A DNA stretch of 64,000 nt from Trochalopteron elliotii. Lineage: Eukaryota; Chordata; Aves; Passeriformes; Leiothrichidae. Positions 15,101-30,100 of the stretch are shown in pieces. The notes under the pieces were generated by a model that worked only from the letters and a program-made list of their open reading frames with translations, was not told where the DNA came from and made no database searches. The position numbers and the translations under genes were made by a program. The stretch is taken from NCBI GenBank assembly GCA_024734555.1, contig JANPWX010000360.1, forward strand, positions 732,612 through 796,611, read 5' to 3'. Positions within the stretch are counted from its first letter, which is position 1. Each line of letters starts with the position of its first letter.

Positions 15101-18100
15101 AAAATTTCAGTTGTGTGAAATATGTAGATGCTGCATAGACATGGCTCAGCAGGTATATACAGGTGTATGTATACACTAAAGCTAAGGAAAGAGAAGATGT
15201 TAATTACATTTAATTTATTGTAGCTGACCATAAAAAAAATCCACTCCTGATTTACCTCAATATATCCAAAGGAAGTGCATTCTATGAAATTGAAATGCTC
15301 TCAAAGAAGAGATCTAAAATTCCTGCAGAAAATATTAACATGAAATCCTCTAACTATTGTAAATCTGCAAACAATATGTACTACATATTGCAGATGGGCA
15401 CAAACAACCATGGTGTTTCATATTACAAACTTGCATTTTATGACTGTCTCTATCTTCTATAATAGATCTACTCAAACATTCTAAAAAACAGATTTTAAAA
15501 AATGATGAGGGAAAATCAAATAAAACTTCAGTAGGATATGCAAATGTTTAGCAACTGAGGGTGTATATCCAGCCACACATTCATTTAGATTCCAAAACTG
15601 ACACAGAAAAATTGCCCACATGCATATTACACAGTTATTATGTACATGTGAATGTATACATTTAGTCTTCTATTGCAATTAACTGAAGAACACAACAGGA
15701 CATCATTTCCTCTTAACCAAAATGCTATTGTATCGAGAATCCTATAAAAGCGTCCAAAAGAACAGAGTGGAATTGAATGTGTTTAAATTCTCCATTTTAA
15801 CACTTTTATCACAAATCTGGTATTTCAATGTGATCTAAGTTACCAGTCTCTCTCAGACTGAAAGTTCTCTAACTTACCATTCCCCTCCGAGCATTCTGCT
15901 GCCATATTTTTAGAAAAGAAAAATTAAATTCTCAGCTGTTAATACATTTATTTGAAAACCTATTAGCAAAGTTAATATGGTAGAATAAAAATACAATGGG
16001 TGCTTAATGAATTTCTTAATTGTAATGATGAATCATTTGTTACCATGGCTATTACCTACCAATAAGTAACATAATGCTACTCCTTCCTCCTCTGCTTGCT
16101 TCTTTTTTTTCTTCTAAATGGCATGCAAGGATATGGAACCTTCTGTACTTGATATACTGCACCTCACACACTGATAACATTCCAAGATTTTGTATCCAGA
16201 AAAACACTGACTCTCTGTCTCTGTTACCTAAGGCAGTCTGAGATCAGCCTGAGGCCTCACACCTTTGGGAGACCCCAAAATGTTCTGCCTTGGGCCCACT
16301 GTCAATAGCCAGTGTTCATATTCAGTTTTCCATTCTTTCTCGTGCTCGATAAATTTTGGGTAAGAATGCTTCCACTAGAAATAATGTGAATAAAGTGAAA
16401 TAAGTAATAGAGAGGAAAGGGCAAATTATTCTGTTAACATGCTACTGTTTGAGATAAATATTATTACTAAAGCAAGAAATTATAAAAATAATGTTCCCTA
16501 ATGTAATGACCTCTACTGATCAAAGTCTAAGGATAGAAATAAATATCAAACCTGCAAGAAAACCTGAAATTCAATTACTTAGACAATTTCTTGTTTCTTT
16601 TAACCTATGCAGTCTTTAAAAAAAACCTAACCAGATGTTTATCTATCATTTATTGGATGTGCTAGGTTTAGACCACTTACATTTTATATTATGAAATATT
16701 AGCAATTTCCTGCTTGGAAAGGATATATAGAAAACCAGTACAACCCTTCTAAAAGACTCTTTGTATATTTCATCATGGTATTCAAGTCATCATGAAACAA
16801 ATATCTAAATTATCAGCTGTTCTGCAATCATGCCTGCCATTACAGTACCATACTAATAAAATATTCAGTCATGAACAATACAATATTTTCTTCCTTCCTT
16901 TATTAGCAACAACCTTGCACAGTGTCCTGGAACACCATAAGTTGACATTATTGCATACAAAAAGTTATATGCATACAAAAAAAACCCCAGAATCCCTCTG
17001 TACTGTATACCCATCAGACTAAAAATGTATTTACATATGCCTCTACATCTCTGTTACAAATATATTCATACAATTATTCATACATACATATACACAACAG
17101 GCATTTGAAACTATAATCTCAAAATCAGATTTGGTTAACAGAGATTCTTGATGTTAAATTCCTGTGATTTTATCAAAATCAGAGCAGTATGAGACCTACC
17201 TGTTCCTTATTTTGTAAAGACTTGTCTTTTATTCATGCCATGCCAGACTGATGACAATATGACACTAACACATTACTTCATATTATCCTGTCATCAGTAC
17301 TGCAGAGGGACACAATTTAGATTAAATATACTGTTTCTAATCTATGATGTCTAAAAAAAGACAGTACATCTATCTTTTGTCTCCTCAAGCCAGCTGTAAT
17401 GTATAAATGTTAAAATACACATAATAAATGCGTGTGCAATTGTGATTGCCATATTATAAAAGTATAGAGCTACATATTATACTCTGTTATATTGTGCAAT
17501 TGCTCCTCAAATAGCCTGGATGTGCCCAGTATTTATCTTGTTAATAGGAATGACACATACATTCCAATTCTATCAAACAATTTTGATGATCTGCATCTTG
17601 ACAATAAGAAAACAGGTTGAATTTAAATTTCCTTATCTCCAAATACAGAATTCTTTATAAAGTTGGACTTGTTTTTAAGTGCCGGTCATGAACTAATGAT
17701 CAGCAGATAATACACTATTTTTGCTTGTAAAAATTCCAGTATCAGGGTTTGGGTTAGTCAGGTTTCGAAACTTAAAAAATCGTAAGAAAAAAAAGAAAAA
17801 ACCTTGGGTTTTAAACACATTTTAAAACACATTTTTAGATACAATTAAGAAATATAACAGCAAATTTTATCTGCTTCTCTATTGTTTGAAATTGGCCTTG
17901 CAGTAGCTAGGTTACAGGTAACCAAAATATAGTGAAATGCAAAACTTTAAATGCTACTTCTCTGCTACACCTTCAGAATAGGATAACTCCAAACTCATTA
18001 TAAATATGAATATAAGAAGGGGTTTCTTCACTATATTTACCAACACTAATTTGGAATTAGACTTCATCTGGCTTTAGCTAAGTAAGGCAATTTCCTCAGC

Positions 18101-21100
18101 TAAGGTCAAAGGAGCCTTTGCCAATTTCTCTATTACACAGGTAACAAAATGTACTTTGAAGCCATCATATCAGCATCTTGTCATATTGAAAATTAGCAAA
18201 AAAGAAATGAAAGTGTTAATTGATAAGAAACAAGAAAAATGGTGCACATGAAGTACGCCATATATATAAATAAAAAGGTATATGCAAAGACAGCAGTGCT
18301 CCATCAGAGTTGACAGAGCAATACCAACTGACATTCACATGAGAATGATGAAGCAATGTTTCTTCATTTGCTTTTATAAAACAATCTATCTTTTTCTTTC
18401 CTAAATGTTCAATAACCCATATTTTATAACACAGTCCATATTTTCTTATACATGCAACTTTTTCAAATTAAGGCTTTTATTTTAATCTTGTGTTGTTGAG
18501 TATTTGCAGATATTTAGTAAATAACTCTAAGGTACATAGACTATATTTTGCATATTAGTTGTCACAGCTGTCATCAAGAAGCAAAACCATTTTTCTTTTC
18601 TTCTAACAGCAGAGCAGCTGCAATCTGAGTAGATTTTCAGAGCCTTCTTTCAACATTTTAAATGCATAGTGTAGATATACCTGATCCACAATTTTTTTTT
18701 TTACTTACTTTAGACATCTTGCTCTTGGTGTCTCCTGTTAAAAATGCCAAATTGTTGATTTCATTCTGAATCACAAAATTTTGTTCTTCTCTTTTAAAAT
18801 TCTAAAAAAAAAAAAAAATCACCAGAAGTTTAACTCATCTGCATATACCACATTTATATTTCAAGACAGAATCAAATGAAAGAAAAGTGTACATTTTATC
18901 TTACATGTGATTTACACCACAGGATAAAAACTTCAGCAACCATTCGAAAGAGTTCATCAGAATCTGCATCAGGTTTCTTTAGCCAATTAGCTCTAATTAC
19001 AAAAATAAGAGAAATTTTAAATTAGAAACTTTAAAAAAGACAGTTTAACAAAATGATCTCTATTTAATATATCAGGCAACATTTTTCTAGTTAATCTCAG
19101 AATTTGCATCTCAGCAAAAGGTGTGAATTCAAGGTACAGCATTCTTTAAGAATCTTAAATTATTCAGGATTAAGATTTAAGAATCTTAAAACCCACAGGA
19201 TCTGATTCTCACCCTAACATTAAGTGAACTGTATTCCTCATTATTGTCTGAATGAGTTTAATTATGAGGGGTTTTTACCTGTTGTTGTCTACATAACGAA
19301 TCAACATTGGATAGAAGGCATAAAGGTCTCTACAAAGTACAGCAAACTCATCAAGGATGAGTAGCTCAGCTTCTTGTGTGTCATTTTTATTGTCTGCTTT
19401 CAGTTGCTCCTCTTCCATCACTATCTTCATAGCTTTTTTCTTCAATTTATCCAGTGTTGGAATAAAGTGAGATCTGAGAAGATCAGGTCTGGCTTTGCTG
19501 ATGATGGGTTGAGCATAAACTATACATGAAAATATAGATAATTCTATGATTAATGCATAATTGGTTTTTCATTGTATTGCCATGAATGCTGAAGTTCTAG
19601 AAACAGTAAAGGTTATGGGGCTTCATAAATTTCTGTGCCATAAAATTATTGATAGACCTATAAATGTAGCTTTCTAAAAACTGTGTATTGAGAGATTAAA
19701 AGACTGTGGATTTGGATTATAAGTATTTCGGTCTTATATAAATTAAGCCATCTATATAAACAGATATATATATTTAGCTATATAAATTAAACTATGGGTT
19801 TGGCAAGCCCCATGTCTCTAACTAAGAACTTAAGTAAAATAAGAATTAAGACACAAAGTCCTCACAAAAAAATACTTTTTTTTTGTTTGGGATTTTTGTG
19901 TGTGGGGTGGTATTTTTCTTATCCAATATCTGAAAACCACTAGAAGGTATTGTTCCAGAAGAATTCCTTTACCTATTTTGCCTTGGACAAGTTTAAATGC
20001 AGATAATTAATAATTCAAGGTCATAGATCAATTTTGTATAAGTAGTAGCAATAAAATGCAAACTACCCAAGTCAAAAATCCTTTCAATGAGTCTATTATC
20101 AACTTATGTAGATGAACAATCTGTACAAAACTGCAGGAAACACTCTCTACAATTAAGCAGTAAACTTCTTACTAAATTTTAATGGAATCTCTGTTATTAT
20201 TAAAGACCTTCCAGCATTTAAAATAATGCCAAAACACAGTACTAATGGGTTCTGGTTTTTCAAATTAAGCACGAAATTATTACCTTTACATAGAATTTCT
20301 TGAAACGTTATTGCATATTGTGTTCTTACACTGTATAATATGAATGATAAAATTTGGATATGGTAAACTTCTTTAGCAGGATAGATACTATAGCATCTAT
20401 CTTATGCAATATTTTTTAAAAAAACCTTTCAGTTTATTTAATAGCTCACACATTTATTCAGGCAAACCAACTAATTTTAAACTTGGGCTACTCCTGAGAT
20501 TATTTCACCATTTACACTTTCTTTCCATTTTGTCCTGATATTTCATGAACAGAGTTCACAGCACTTATACTCTCTACTGTAAAACTCGGGTATCTTGGAG
20601 CTCACAACTCCAAACTAAATGCTAATGCTCTTATACAATGCACAGAGAAGGAGATATTCAAAATCTCTTATGGTGAATAGAAAGTTCTCTACTTACAGTG
20701 ATGCTAAAATGCATGCATATAACTAATAATAAAATATAAACATATTTCTCTTATTTTTACTTATCTTTTATTTATCTTTCATGATGGTTCTAGATGGTTC
20801 AAAAATAATTTTGTGTTATTTATCACTGGGCAATAAGGTAAAGTGTAGCAAAGTAATTAAATGTTATTAGTACAATTACTGTTCAAAAAATATTTACAGT
20901 ACAGTACCTGCAATTCTTTTCATCCAGGATGCTTCATCTATTCCCAGATTGTTGTTAATGATTTTTAGAATGTTTCCAAGAACGATGCTCAGATGCTCAG
21001 ATGTTATCATTGTACAGCAAGGCCCAGCACTTTGAGGAACACTCTCAGACCCTCTTTCCCACCAGTAGGATAAATAGTTGCATAGCATGGGTAAGATCAC

Positions 21101-24100
21101 CTCAATTACATGAGGCATTTCAGTATACCTTGCTCCAGACTCTGCTAAATCATTTATTTCCTTTATTAGTCTTTCCAGCTGAGGGATCTCTGGACACATT
21201 TCTTCTACTGTATCAGGCATACCTAAAACTGCAAGTAAGGGTAGAAAACCAAAAGATTAATCAGCAAGAGTATATATCCATTTAAACCCTAAATACAAAT
21301 GACTCAGATTTTTTTCCTTCACCATCTTGGACAGGCAGAACTATACTAAAACTTTGGGGTATCTCCTTTCATAAATTGTGTCTTACAGATAATATGCATA
21401 TAGCAATAATGTAAACAATAGCTTCCATAAAGCTATGGCTTTACCCCGAGGTGTCCTGCAATTATCTGCTGAGCTATATAAAAGTGCAGAACAGAAAGAT
21501 TATATTAATATTGGTTATACTGTGGACATTGTATTCATAATCATTCACAATTTCTATGCTGCTTTCTATTTTTGTATTGCTAGGCACCACCACGGAGAAC
21601 CTGGCTCCATCCTCTTGACATCCTCCCTTTAGATTTTTTGTATACATTGAGGGGGTCCCCTCTCAGTCCTCTCTTTGTGAGACTGAACAGACCCAGCTCC
21701 CTCAGCCTTTCCTTATAAGAGAGATGCTCCAGTCTCCCCATCATCTTTGTTTCCCTTCACTGGATCCACTCCAATAGCCCCCCTGCCTCTCTTGTCCTGA
21801 GGAGCCCAGAACTGGACACAGCACTCCAGGTCAGGCCTCACCAGGGCTGAGCAGAGGGGCAGGATCCCCTCCCTCCACCTGCTGCCAATGCTCTTCCTAA
21901 TGCAGCCCAGGATCCCCTTGGCCTCCTTGGCCACACGGACACACTGCTGGCTCAGGGACAGTTTGTTGTCCACCAGCACCCCCAGATCCTTCTCCACAGA
22001 GCTGCTTGCCAGCAGCTCAGCCCTCAGTCTGTGCTGGTCCATGGGGTTATTCCTGCCCAGGTGAAGAACCCTACATTTGCCTTTACTGAATTTCAGGCAG
22101 TTTTTTTCTGCCCATCTCTTCAACTTGTCAAGGTCCCTTTTTTGTCAGGGTTTCATGGAATTAATCATATTCTGCTGGGAGTTCCCTATACCAAACTGCT
22201 TTGTATCACTTTCGGTTAGACAACAAACCCATTATTTTCCTGTTCACCTAAATCAGATATTATACCTCTTGCATTTTGCTACATGAACGCAACTGTAGTT
22301 TGTCAAAAATTTTTGTAATGTAGATATGTAGATCTTCAACTAGGCTTTAAATATTACAGTATGCATCTTCAGAAAAGTATTCAAACATCATGTCAGAAAA
22401 ATATCAAAAAATATTAGGAGAAAGAGAACGTTGTTGGCAGAGTCTCAACAAAGTAGAGCAAGGCTAAAATGGGAAGCAATGAAACATCAGTAGCAGGAGC
22501 GCTCTGCTGAGGCATGTGTTCAGGGCTTTTTCATTACACAACTTCTATTATTGAGTTAGAGTGGAATGAACAGCTTTTCTTTTTTTTTTTTTTGTGGTGA
22601 GGAACAGTACTTACTTGCTCTTTCTCTTGCACTTTTTGTGTTGAAAACAGACAGTGGATTGTAATGGTTGAGGGAAGGTTCAAGGAATGCTACTGGAATG
22701 GCTGCCGCAAGAGATGCTAAACACTCACCGAGTGCGGGACGCTGCCTGTATGTGAGAGACACTAAAAGTCATCTGAGAGGAAGTGTTTCACCAGGTTTTC
22801 AGTGTCTAGCACACATGATAAAAAGAAGTATTAGTATTTATAGTTGATTTTTAAAATCTTTTTTAAACGTTAGGAACTATCTGACAACTTAGAAAAATTT
22901 AATTTCTTACATTAAAAGAACTACCAGAGACCACAGTGCTGCAAGATAAACAGTTCAAAATAGCCCACCTCCACCAATGGTCTGTTTCTGATCAGGACAG
23001 GGTTAATTAATGTTTGGCATAGACAGGACCCAGACGTTATTCTATGCCACCTCATGTCCTTGCCAGGGACAGGATTCCTTAGGGGTCAGACATTGTCAGG
23101 GGTCCCGTGTGATGGTGAGCAATTGCATGTGAATTTCTTGTACACTCTTGTTAGTATTATTGCTCTTACTGTTTATTGCCTTATTTTGTTGCTGTTTCCA
23201 CTAAATTGCTCTTATCTCAACCCATGATATTTACCTTTAGTGCCTCCAATTCTTCTCTCCATCCACCACAGGGACAGGGGAGGAAGGAATGAGCAAGTGG
23301 CACATGGTTTGGAGTATTTCCCTGAGAAATACTGAGGGAATACCATTTTGAAACCAACACCCTTATTTGGCAATCAACATAGGACAAGAAAGGATGAGAA
23401 CAACAGATCTGACCAGAGCGGGTAGGAAGCAAAAGTGATCTAAGCATTTGTTGTATTAGGTCCAGAGCAACTGATCACAATGTTGCTTGGTCGATTCCTG
23501 TGCTAGTGGTACCTAACCCTGTATACATTCCTATATAAGCAATATGTGCTCCTCATGGTGACATTCTTCAGAGCAGGAAGAGGGATCAGGATTGCTTTGT
23601 TGCTGCACTGTGTAATACCAGCTTATGACATGATAACAACAAGGACAATGAAGGTCACTTGGGATCTGTATTCAGTGCTGCTCTTCTGCCCTCACCTTGG
23701 GCACGCCCTCAGGGAGTCCATTAATAATTGTACCCAGCCTGTGGGAAGATGAGGGTGGATAATTTTCTCCAGCTTTTCACCCCCTTATCCTACTTCAGGC
23801 CTGTTACAACTGCTTTTGAGGATTTTGAACTTCCTTTGGATGTGAAGGAGAGCATGCTCCTATTGCTTGTCTCCTGGGTCCCCTCCCTTTGGTCTGCACC
23901 ATGGAATTACCAAAGAGATTTTTAGGAGAGTATTTCAGAGATCTGCCCCAAGGGTATCCACCTTTGATTATCCAGTCAAGCAGTATGGAAGGTGGAAGAA
24001 AATGGCAACTTTTGAAGGATGATTCTGCTCCAATGGTTTTTAAAGTTCACCCCAGAGCAACTACAGTGCTTGATAAAGTGGCAGAATATTTGAAGGAAAA

Positions 24101-27100
24101 CTGCTGTGGCAGTTTCAGGGAGGTGCAAAGTTATGCAACATGCTGGGCTCTAGCTACTATTTTTGGACACTGCTTGATATTAGACAGCACCCTCAGGGGG
24201 AGGAGGAGGATAGCAATGCATTGTGACCACTCAAACTGTAGCTGAACCAGAGGAACAACCTGTGTCAGTAGCAGTAACCCCTACACAGAAGAAAAAATAC
24301 AAGACAGACAAAATCAGTTTGCTTAGGAAGAGGAAGTAGGGCTGTCACAAGGAGGAACACTCAGGATGAGAGACAATCACCTGATCCCTATCCCTGGGTG
24401 AGCTGCAAGATGTGTGAATAGATTTCATCCACCAGTCAGGTGAGTCCCTCGTGACCTGACTCCTGCAATGCTGGGATATCGTGGCCCCCAATATGAAATT
24501 GGATGGTAGTGAAGCCAAGCATCTGGGATCCCTGTCCTGGGATGTGGGCATTACAAAAGGGATAGGGAAAAGGGCAGAAACTCTCAGCCTCTGAAGGCAG
24601 CTCCTGACAAGTGTGAGGGAAAGGTATTTTTCAAGCATCCACTATTAGTGCACCAAGAGAAGTGAAAGACCATGAAGAAAGATATCCAGTCAGTAGAGCA
24701 TTAGGGCTCAAAGTAATCAAGAGCAACAGCATTTTGCATCCAGTTCTCAACATTTATGAACCATGGAGACTTTTAGAGAAGAAATGTTCTCAGAAAAATC
24801 AGAAACATCTCCAACATCCTAAAGAAGCTAGACAGTCTTTGTACAAAGGATGAAACATTTGACAGTGGAAGTTTGTCTTAACAGGGCAGCAGCAGCAATT
24901 GAATCAAGAATTAGTTCTGAGCCCTGGCAACCAGCAGAACTATTTCAGCCATAAAAAGAGATATTCATCTATGAAAAGTGAACCATGACTCATTCTGCAA
25001 TGAAAGGTAAAAATTCTTAATGTCCCTGCCAAAATTCCCTAGGAGAAAAACCTGCAATTTGATCCTGAAACTGAACATTGCTTAATTTGAATAAGTGTTC
25101 AAGTCAGCTCAATCACTCACTTCTAAGTTTTACTGAAACATGGGGCATTGTGTTTGAAATCCTACTTCCCACCTAGACACTAATGTCTACCTACAACTGT
25201 AATTTAGGAGCCTGAGACTAGTGAAAAACAAACTAAATGAAATCCACCATTGAGAACCTCTCACACAGCCTTAGGAGAATAATTAGTTTCCTTGGATATG
25301 TCTAATCTGATGACTTTTCCGTTTTGAGACCACTGCTGCGGGCAAAGGTGATGCTGCTAGCATTGATATGTTTAAGGAAGCTGTCCAGTGCTTACAGATT
25401 TTGCCAATCAAGTGGAGATCTATGCTGTGAGCTTTTCTTATTGAAAGGCAGCTCAAACACAATCATGCTTCATTTCCTGTGAGGAGACCCTGACTGCTAG
25501 TTAGATAAGGGGTAAGGCACTTCCTGTTTTTCCTATCAGATCTATGTAAAGGAGATTTAAGATTTAATTTAAGATTTTGAAGCCCAGAAAGAGAAGAAAA
25601 AGAGTGTAGCTTTGTGATTAGAAATGGATGCATAAATGCCTGAATGAGAACATACAGCTTGTGCACACACGTGCATGCGTGCAGAGTGGGAGAAAGATCT
25701 GTCCACCCACCTCTTGCATTTTGTATGGAAGAATTCTGAATAAACTCTGGAAGGAAGGAATTGGAGACCAGCATTCCTCACACTAGGCAAAGTCTCTCCT
25801 AACCAGACTTGAATTTCTTTCAGTTTAGTCTCTCTCCCCCTTGGATCTTAAACTTTTCATCATAAGAAAGGCTGTGAAAATTGTCTAACTTAAAACTTTC
25901 ACAATTGTGAAGATGGGTTATCCTTATCTTGGTGCCTGTCTTGTGATACAGACAACCAATTAGGAATCTCTTTTCTGAGCTAACAGATACAGATTTGATC
26001 CCCTTCTATTGGAAGAAAGGGCTTGAAACAGCATATCAGCTAGATGCATAAAGAAATTATAGACCTTAGTCTTTTAAAAATACAAGTAACTAATGGCTTC
26101 ATTTGTAAGGTTAATGATTATCAGAATACTCTACATAGCCTCAGGGTTTTATGCTCAGGACAACTCTTTTGAGAGCCCTGTATAGACTTAGGTGTGAAAC
26201 AGATGCTTCCTTCTTAGTACTCTGCCTACTTTTCACAGCAGTATGTGGTAGAAAAACTTTGAGAACCTAATGGCAACTCAAAGAAAAATTTAGCTTTTCC
26301 TATGGGAAAAACAGACTGTGTGCAGATACACTGCCATATGCAGTGTAAGTTATTTACTTCTATTGAGGGTTTTTTCCCTGTGGAATTGAATGCTAAAGTA
26401 CAGGCAACTATTTTCAAGGGAAAGTATATTTTAAACTTCTCTCACTCTTTCAAATTCATCTTTCATCCAAACTGCTTTATTACCTAAGCAACAGACTCGT
26501 CAAGAAGAGAAAATTTTGCATGCTGAGTTTTTCACTTAATACCTTTCAACATAGATGTTCTTTCCAGTCCCAAGAGAATAGAGGCTGCAAAGAATTCTGT
26601 AACATGAAACTTGAACATCACCCACTAGAGGAAAATAAAAATACATTATCAGTATTTATTCAGCTAAGGTTTACTTTTCAAATATCAAACATCTGTTTTA
26701 TGCAATCTGTTAAACAGTATCTCAAACTTTCAGCTCATGTATCACTGAACATTCTGACTGTCCTTACACCACATGGTATTTACCTTCAATGTCTCTAATT
26801 TCTGGTCTATCATCTACATTTACTCCAAAGCCTAGCAGATCATCAGACATTCCAAGAGGACAGCAGACACTGGCTAATAAGATATTCCAGGTTATCACAC
26901 TCACGGGGTACAATTTTAAGCTAACTACACCATTTTGTGTGTCTAACCTTTAGGTATATGATCTAAAGGTGCAACATATTTTTAAAGAAATTATATTCAT
27001 GGTTATCCATCTTTAATTATGACCTAAATATATACAAAATTTTAGAACATAATTACAGACGTGAGAAACATTAGAACATAATAAGATCATTCAGCCTACT

Positions 27101-30100
27101 GCTAAATCTCAAGGAGTCATTTCAGTATTTTTAAATGAACTGATGTTAAAAGCAGGGAAAATTTAAATTCAAAGACCTGCAGTGGTTTTCCCATGTAAGA
27201 AAAAATCCACAGGGAACTTATAGTGACTTGTCCCCTTTAATATAATGAAATACAAATTCTGTGTAGAAAACTAGTCTCATCCACACATTTGTTAAGAGAA
27301 CACTTAGAGGGATGTTTTAATTTCCCTCTCAATGTTTGGAGAAATACTGTACATAATTAACTTTAAGCTTGTTGAGTATTATTTTTGAACATGTACTAGA
27401 AATAAGGTACTATGTTGCTAATTTCAGAATTAATTCTGGGAATGTATCTGTTACTGAAAATAGAATTTCATCCTCTGAATCCATGCAGTCATTACTAAAA
27501 AGCATTTGCAGCATTATAACACAATAAAATTCAAAATTAAGATAAATTACTTACAAAGTAAATCTATTCCAAAGTGATATTGTGAAATATGTTCAAAAAT
27601 TGATGTTAAGATTGGTAACAATGCTACTGTAGTATAATTGATATTCTGTGAAACACCTTTGATTTGTGTTCGTGAATGAGTAAATTTTCCTAGTTTTAGA
27701 TTTTCTGAAGTTTTTTCCAAGTCTTCAGCTGCATTTTCAAAAAAGGCACGCAATCCAGCTTTAACAAGCTCAGATCCTGATTTCATAACAGTTCTGAAAA
27801 AAAAGAAGGGAAAAATATCAACTTTGCCTTGATATTTAGTAGTTGTATAGAGATACATGTATATGTTAGTTAGATTCTGTCAGTCTCTGAAGATACCCAC
27901 ATGTATTAGGAAACTTCACATTATGAACAGAAAAGGGCACTTGCATCTGAATAGCAGTATAAGCAACAATTTTCCTTGAGTACTGATTAAAAAATAACAA
28001 CCAAGACCTTGATTACAGTCTTACCTTTCCAGGTTTTTGTGATTTGCTTTTGAATAAGATAATGCCTTTTCAGTAAATGTTGAAAGTCATGAGAAATCTC
28101 CTCTATAAAATATGCTCAAAACTCTCCAAATCTCAATCCCTATAGCTTTATGGGAGCCACAGTAACTAGGTGTGTAAGTCAGGATACTTCAAAGCACCCT
28201 AAATCTAGAAAATGCAACTGCAATACCAGAATCACAGTCCCATTCCTTCACTTTTTGCATGCTTCTCTGACACCTTAATAAAGGTTCCAGTGTTGTTCCA
28301 AGTTCAAAATAAGTTCATTATCAGGCTGCTGTGTAACTTAACAAGGCCAGAAAACTGCTCAAATTAGAAAACTATTCTGGCCTCTGTTTTAACCTACATA
28401 ATAATTTCAATGACAAGCAGTAAAAGTTTTCAAATATAACTATGTCCATATATGAATATACTCTGCATATTTCTAATGACAAGTTTTCCACTATGCACTA
28501 GACTTTCTTAATATCTGCAGGTATCACTACCTTCAGTTCCAATGATCATGTCATTTATATCTCCCCATAAAGTCTTCAAATGAACTTGGAAACGTTGACA
28601 AGTGTTTTCAGTGTTTGAATGACAGACACTGAGCAGAAAAACGTAGGTGGAACACTTTAGACAAAATTTGCTGCTATGGAGAGCAATATCTGAATTGTTG
28701 ATGCTGTTAAGATCATTGATTACAAATAAAAAATAAAAAATACAGAAGCAATCCAATTGCTTCTGAAAAGCTCTGTGAAACATTTGTAGTTTGCAGCTGG
28801 CACAAAAGTTGCAAACTTACCGTGTGTCAAGAGACTGAGCTAAGATGTGCAGGCAGTTCACCATTGTAGCAGAATCACTACCTGGTTAGAAAGAGATATT
28901 ATGAGAGCACAATAGCACAGCAAACATAGCATCATCTAATGATCCAAAATTTCCTTACCAGAGATGCACAGTTTAAACAAGACTTTACCCAAGTCCCCCA
29001 TCTTAGGTCACTGGAGAGGGAGTTAAGTCTGGTTCTAAAACTAACTTAATTTTTTAAGTCAATTTCCATATAAGAAATAAACAGAATAATTAATGCCTTC
29101 TTGGGCACATTTTCACCACCTAATCTTGCAACATTCTGAACTCTGTGTCTTGTAGTACTTATATTTCTTTAATTTTTTTTTTTACCAATATCTTTGTAGG
29201 AGGCATATTATTTTTCCTTACATCCCCTTTTATCTATTGAGAAATTAGTCTATTGGATTCAACGCTGGATGACAGAAATCAAAATAATTAGTGTAAGATT
29301 ACTTTTGAAAAGCTAAAGGTAACTGCAAAGCACCAATTTTTTTTCATGGAGTCTGGAGATGTGACAATGTGCTATTTCTTCCTGCTTCAATGCTTTATGT
29401 ATTTTATTGAGTGTTAGCTTCAGAGCCATGTTCAATGCCCTTACTAATTTCACTAGAAGCTTATGGAGCATTTGACAGAATTCAGCCTATAGTTGTGAAA
29501 ATCTTTGGGGAAGATAGAAACAATTGTTATGTATTCTTTAAATTTTTATCAAGCTCTTTCTTAACAACTTACCAAAAAGTGAGATCCTATGTCTAACAAG
29601 AGCAGCTAGTTTGCAGAACAGGCTAAAGTCGAGAAGAACAGAGAGAGCAAAACAAGATAAGACAACGATGAAAGATTAATTTAGAATATGAGGTAAAGAA
29701 TAGCAGGAATATGAAAAAGAAAATACAACGTAGTTTCGGAAAGTGTACTTTGAGTGATACATGATAACAGTCAACTGAATTAAGTAGAGTAAGATTTTGA
29801 AGCTCCTGAGATCTCTCATTTTCTATACTTCACCACTTCAGAGGTGTCTTGAAATCTAAAACTTTCTTTTGACAGTGGTTTTCAACAATTGCGTACTATA
29901 TGGCTGAGTCATTATTTTTGGCTATTATTTCTGAATATGAAAATTCTTTGTAAGAACAAGAAAAGGTGAGAAACATTTTAGTGTTTAACTTGGTATTCTG
30001 CAGGAAATTAATGTTTTAAATCTTAATAGATAAAATAATTATTAAAATAATATTAAAATAATATTAAAATAATTATTAAAATAATTTGGACAAACTATGT

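Larger units (their letters stand above)
22746..26542 (-). other. RYR3 intron 27-28
   Basis: 3,797 nt. An ERVL-like remnant occupies about 22970-24720. From about 24720 to 26542 I see unique sequence with no gene or clear repeat. Confidence 0.88.

Noticed and set aside
18804..18818. 15-nt A run as a retroposon tail
   Set aside because: It is the polypyrimidine tract of the exon 32 acceptor read on the opposite strand.
23889..24245. 118-codon plus-strand frame as a host gene
   Set aside because: It lies within the ERVL-like relic and resembles retroviral leader/gag sequence.
26784..26953. Minus-strand open frame next to a GT ([14 protein letters not shown] region), possible extra RYR3 exon
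   Set aside because: From either plausible acceptor the RYR3 phase runs into a stop within a few codons, no family sequence matches, and exons 26 and 27 already join in phase without it.
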